DNA from: Planococcus citri
Taxonomy: Eukaryota; Arthropoda; Insecta; Hemiptera; Pseudococcidae
Direction: 5' to 3'
Assembly (NCBI RefSeq): GCF_950023065.1
Contig: NC_088677.1
Coordinates: 43,168,555-43,232,554 of the forward strand
Length of the DNA: 64,000 bases
In this document: piece by piece, positions 61,801-64,000 of the stretch
How the letters are laid out: each line of letters starts with the position of its first letter
Position numbering within the stretch: the stretch's first letter is position 1
Position numbers and translations under genes: made by a program
Notes under the pieces: generated by a model
The model's input: the letters and a program-made list of their open reading frames with translations, nothing else
The model's database searches: none
What the model was told of the DNA's origin: nothing

Positions 61801-63038
61801 CCAGGATCATCGCCGAATCTGAACGGAGATCTGGGATCTTCGAATCGAAACTGCGACTTCAGCATATCGAAATTCATAGGCAGATTGTTATTCAGACCCA
61901 TGTTAATGCCGCACAGGCCGTTTATCAGACCGGCCGGTATGTTATTGTTGCTACTGCTATTATTATTGTTTAAATGCGGCGAATTATTATTTGATATCAA
62001 TTCTGGATCGCTACTACTGGCTGGCGACTTGCATGGGGTCATTCCATCGCCTCGATGACTATGGTGTTCCAAAGACGGAGCCGGCGAATCAGCGTCCATC
62101 GATTTTGGCGTATCATTTCTCGATATCGTTTCATTTGGACCGTCCTTATCCGAGTTTTCGCATTGGACAGCGTTTGATTTAGTTTGACCTGCGAACAAGG
62201 AAATCAGAAAATTAACGCCCACGTCCACGTATGAATTATACGAGTATTATTACGTAGAATGCGCATAATTTTCTACGAGATAATGCTGCGGAAATTAACG
62301 ACGAGTATTTTGACTTGACATATGTAACGTATTAAGAGAACCGTACCGATTTCTTCGGAAGATTCTTGAGCATCGTGGGAATAGTCGGTTTTATGGGATT
62401 CGTTTTCGGGCGGCGAATGAGGAACAGGTGACGTATTCGTAGGCGAGGGCGGCAGTTGAAATGATTTACTAGGGGGAAGTGATAACGCGGCTGCCGTGAC
62501 ATTCGGTGGCGACGAAGAAGAAGATTGACTAATGATCGTTCGTTCCAAAGATCGTCTCCAATTCGCTACTATTTCTTCTCCTAAAAACGATCCGAATTGT
62601 TCGACATTTTGTAGGCCCGGCGGCGGCGCAACGTTTCCACCAGACGGAAACGGTAGGTTTTGCTCCGTGGAAGAACGACTCGAAGCGCGCACCAAATCTC
62701 CTGTAATTTCAAAATATAATAACCTTTAGCCCTTCCTCGTCTATGTGCACTGCGCACTTTAGGTAGAGGTACCGTGTCCTTTTGCAAACTCGTGTTTCTT
62801 TCTAGGTACTTCATTAAAATGTAATTTGGTCGACGTTGCATATATAAGTAGGGTAGGTTAGGGCTACGTACCTTGCAAATCGGGCGGTGATGCGCTTTGA
62901 TTACGTTTTTGAGAAACAATTTCGCTTTTTATACGATCCGATAGACGATCTGTTTCCGTCGTTGTGCTACTTGTCGTGCTGGTTGCCGTACTAATTTCTT
63001 CTTTGTCTCCTAATCGTTTATCCACAGCCTTTAAAACA
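55847..63038 (-). CDS. cut: Homeobox protein cut (CUX), 3' part, ten exons visible
   Basis: Nuclear transcription factor needed for sensory organ, wing margin and other cell fates in flies. Exons: 62872-63038, 62347-62700, 61451-62188, 59365-59534, 59126-59277, 58585-59000, 58260-58504, 57758-58016, 57265-57683, 55847-57004. Phases agree and 1358 residues are visible; the 5' exons lie past the window. Three CUT domains follow in order: CR1 near 61500-61760, CR2 across 58260-58504/57758-58016, CR3 across 57265-57683/55847-57004. Each has the LGLSQG-VS-LL-KPKPW core. The homeodomain is at about 56545-56720 and keeps WFHNHR, with the His at position 50 typical of Cut. Linkers are Ser/Pro/Asn-rich; the tail is acidic and ends EERF. 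Identification is firm. Confidence 0.97.
56545..56720 (-). other. Cut homeodomain (within the last coding exon)
   Basis: KKQRVLFSEEQKEALKLAFA begins the domain and TITNWFHNHRMRLKQQ is the recognition helix. The W-F-x-N-x-R core is intact and residue 50 is His, the CUX-class specificity residue. Confidence 0.95.
59535..61450 (-). other. Largest visible intron of cut
   Basis: 1.9 kb phase-1 intron separating CR1 from the exon encoding DPGMPNVFSRGDSDMTEER. It is AT-rich with an A-run at 59903-59921 and TAGGTA words. No gene or element ends were seen. Confidence 0.7.
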
Positions 63039-64000
63039 CTGTAAACAGAAAGGAAAATGATTTTTAATCATCGATTCGTGTAGGTAAACCCACCTTACAA
63101 AAATAAAAGCATCGTAAGATCTCAAAAAATTGAAGCGTTCTAACACGGATGTTTTTTGAAGAGCGGGGGAAGGAGGAAGGGTCGCATAATCGACATATCT
63201 ATTCGAAACTAAACTCAATTCCAGATAGACATCACACAGCAACTGGATAACCCAAAAGTATCAACAATGGATAAAAATTTTCAATATAGAGGTAAGTACC
63301 TTATGAGTTTGAGTACGTCCGTCGTTTCCAACACTTGTATATAATTATCGAAAGATTTTTAATAATTCTCAAATAAGTTCATTATTATTTTCCATACCTA
63401 CCCATATTTTAATAATTTGCGATTACATAACGGATACGCCAAAACGAATGAATTAATATACGATAATACATACTTAATTAGCGTTTAATATTTTGGGATT
63501 AAAAAAATATATAACGTTTAAATTACGAGACAATAAATTACCAGACAGTTTGACACTAGGTAGCTATACATAAAGACCAGTTACATACATCGAATATATC
63601 GTTCATCGAATAATTTCAAAATTATATTGATAGAAGGCGTATTTAAAAACTTGTTTATTAATCGTGATAATTTTCCAAATCAACGTTTATATACGCATGT
63701 ACATACTACATATTTCATGTAAGTAGGTATAAATGTATTTCATAGTTTTGATTTGAATATTGAGAGTTCGATTACGACATTCTACGAAACTGGTACCTAT
63801 TTAATTTAATTAGTTCGCAAAAACCAAGATATCGATTGATACACTGCCAATACGTAAAAGTAGGTACCTATCTTGACTCGATCATTTCAGACGGAAACTT
63901 TAAATACTATTCGTGCTCTGCTGATATGACACGAAAGTCGCGAGTTTGCGACTAAATAACGAATAAACACAAACAATTCAATCGCCTAAAGGGTTAGAAG
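63039..64000 (-). other. Upstream intron of cut, running off the window
   Basis: No further coding exon was found to the right of 63038. The exon there begins in phase after a good acceptor (TTTACAG), so upstream exons must lie outside. Confidence 0.7.

Overview
This window is eukaryotic nuclear DNA, almost certainly from an insect. It is AT-rich, its genes are split by short introns of about 60-100 bases, and the spacers are filled with TAGGTA/TACCTA words, as I know them from sap-sucking Hemiptera (mealybugs, aphids) and from moths. I cannot decide the order from sequence alone. No rRNA, tRNA, CRISPR or bacterial-type operon was recognised.

Layout. 1-4453 (+) is the 3' part of strawberry notch. 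6483-7553 (-) is a complete GUCD1-type papain-fold gene. 8377-10869 (+) is complete CCT6, the TCP-1 zeta subunit. 11695-14753 (+) is a fatty-acid-binding protein. 15039-18634 (-) is a secreted Met/Pro/Gly-rich protein with a 12-base minisatellite in its coding sequence and two possible 3' ends. 20291-30013 (-) is a CRAL-TRIO lipid-transfer gene. Its last intron holds a nest of transposons: a foldback element contains a LINE, and the LINE contains a second foldback element. 30014-48873 is a gene desert with MITEs and decayed copies of the two genes to its right. 48874-53849 (+) is a multi-pass acyltransferase of the NRF-6 family whose introns carry sister MITE copies. 55847-63038 (-) is the 3' part of the homeobox gene cut/CUX, with three CUT repeats and a homeodomain; it runs off the right edge.

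The exon models were built by hand. I read each reading frame across splice sites and checked that all exon phases add up. The functions are independent housekeeping, signalling, lipid-handling and developmental roles, with no sign of a shared operon or pathway. The most unusual content is (i) the three-level transposon nest with readable target duplications, (ii) a LINE whose two ORFs share one frame across a single UAG, (iii) two GC-AG introns with identical donors, (iv) two phase-compatible terminal exons in the Met/Pro/Gly gene, and (v) decayed copies of both the NRF-6-like gene and a piece of cut in the desert beside the intact genes.
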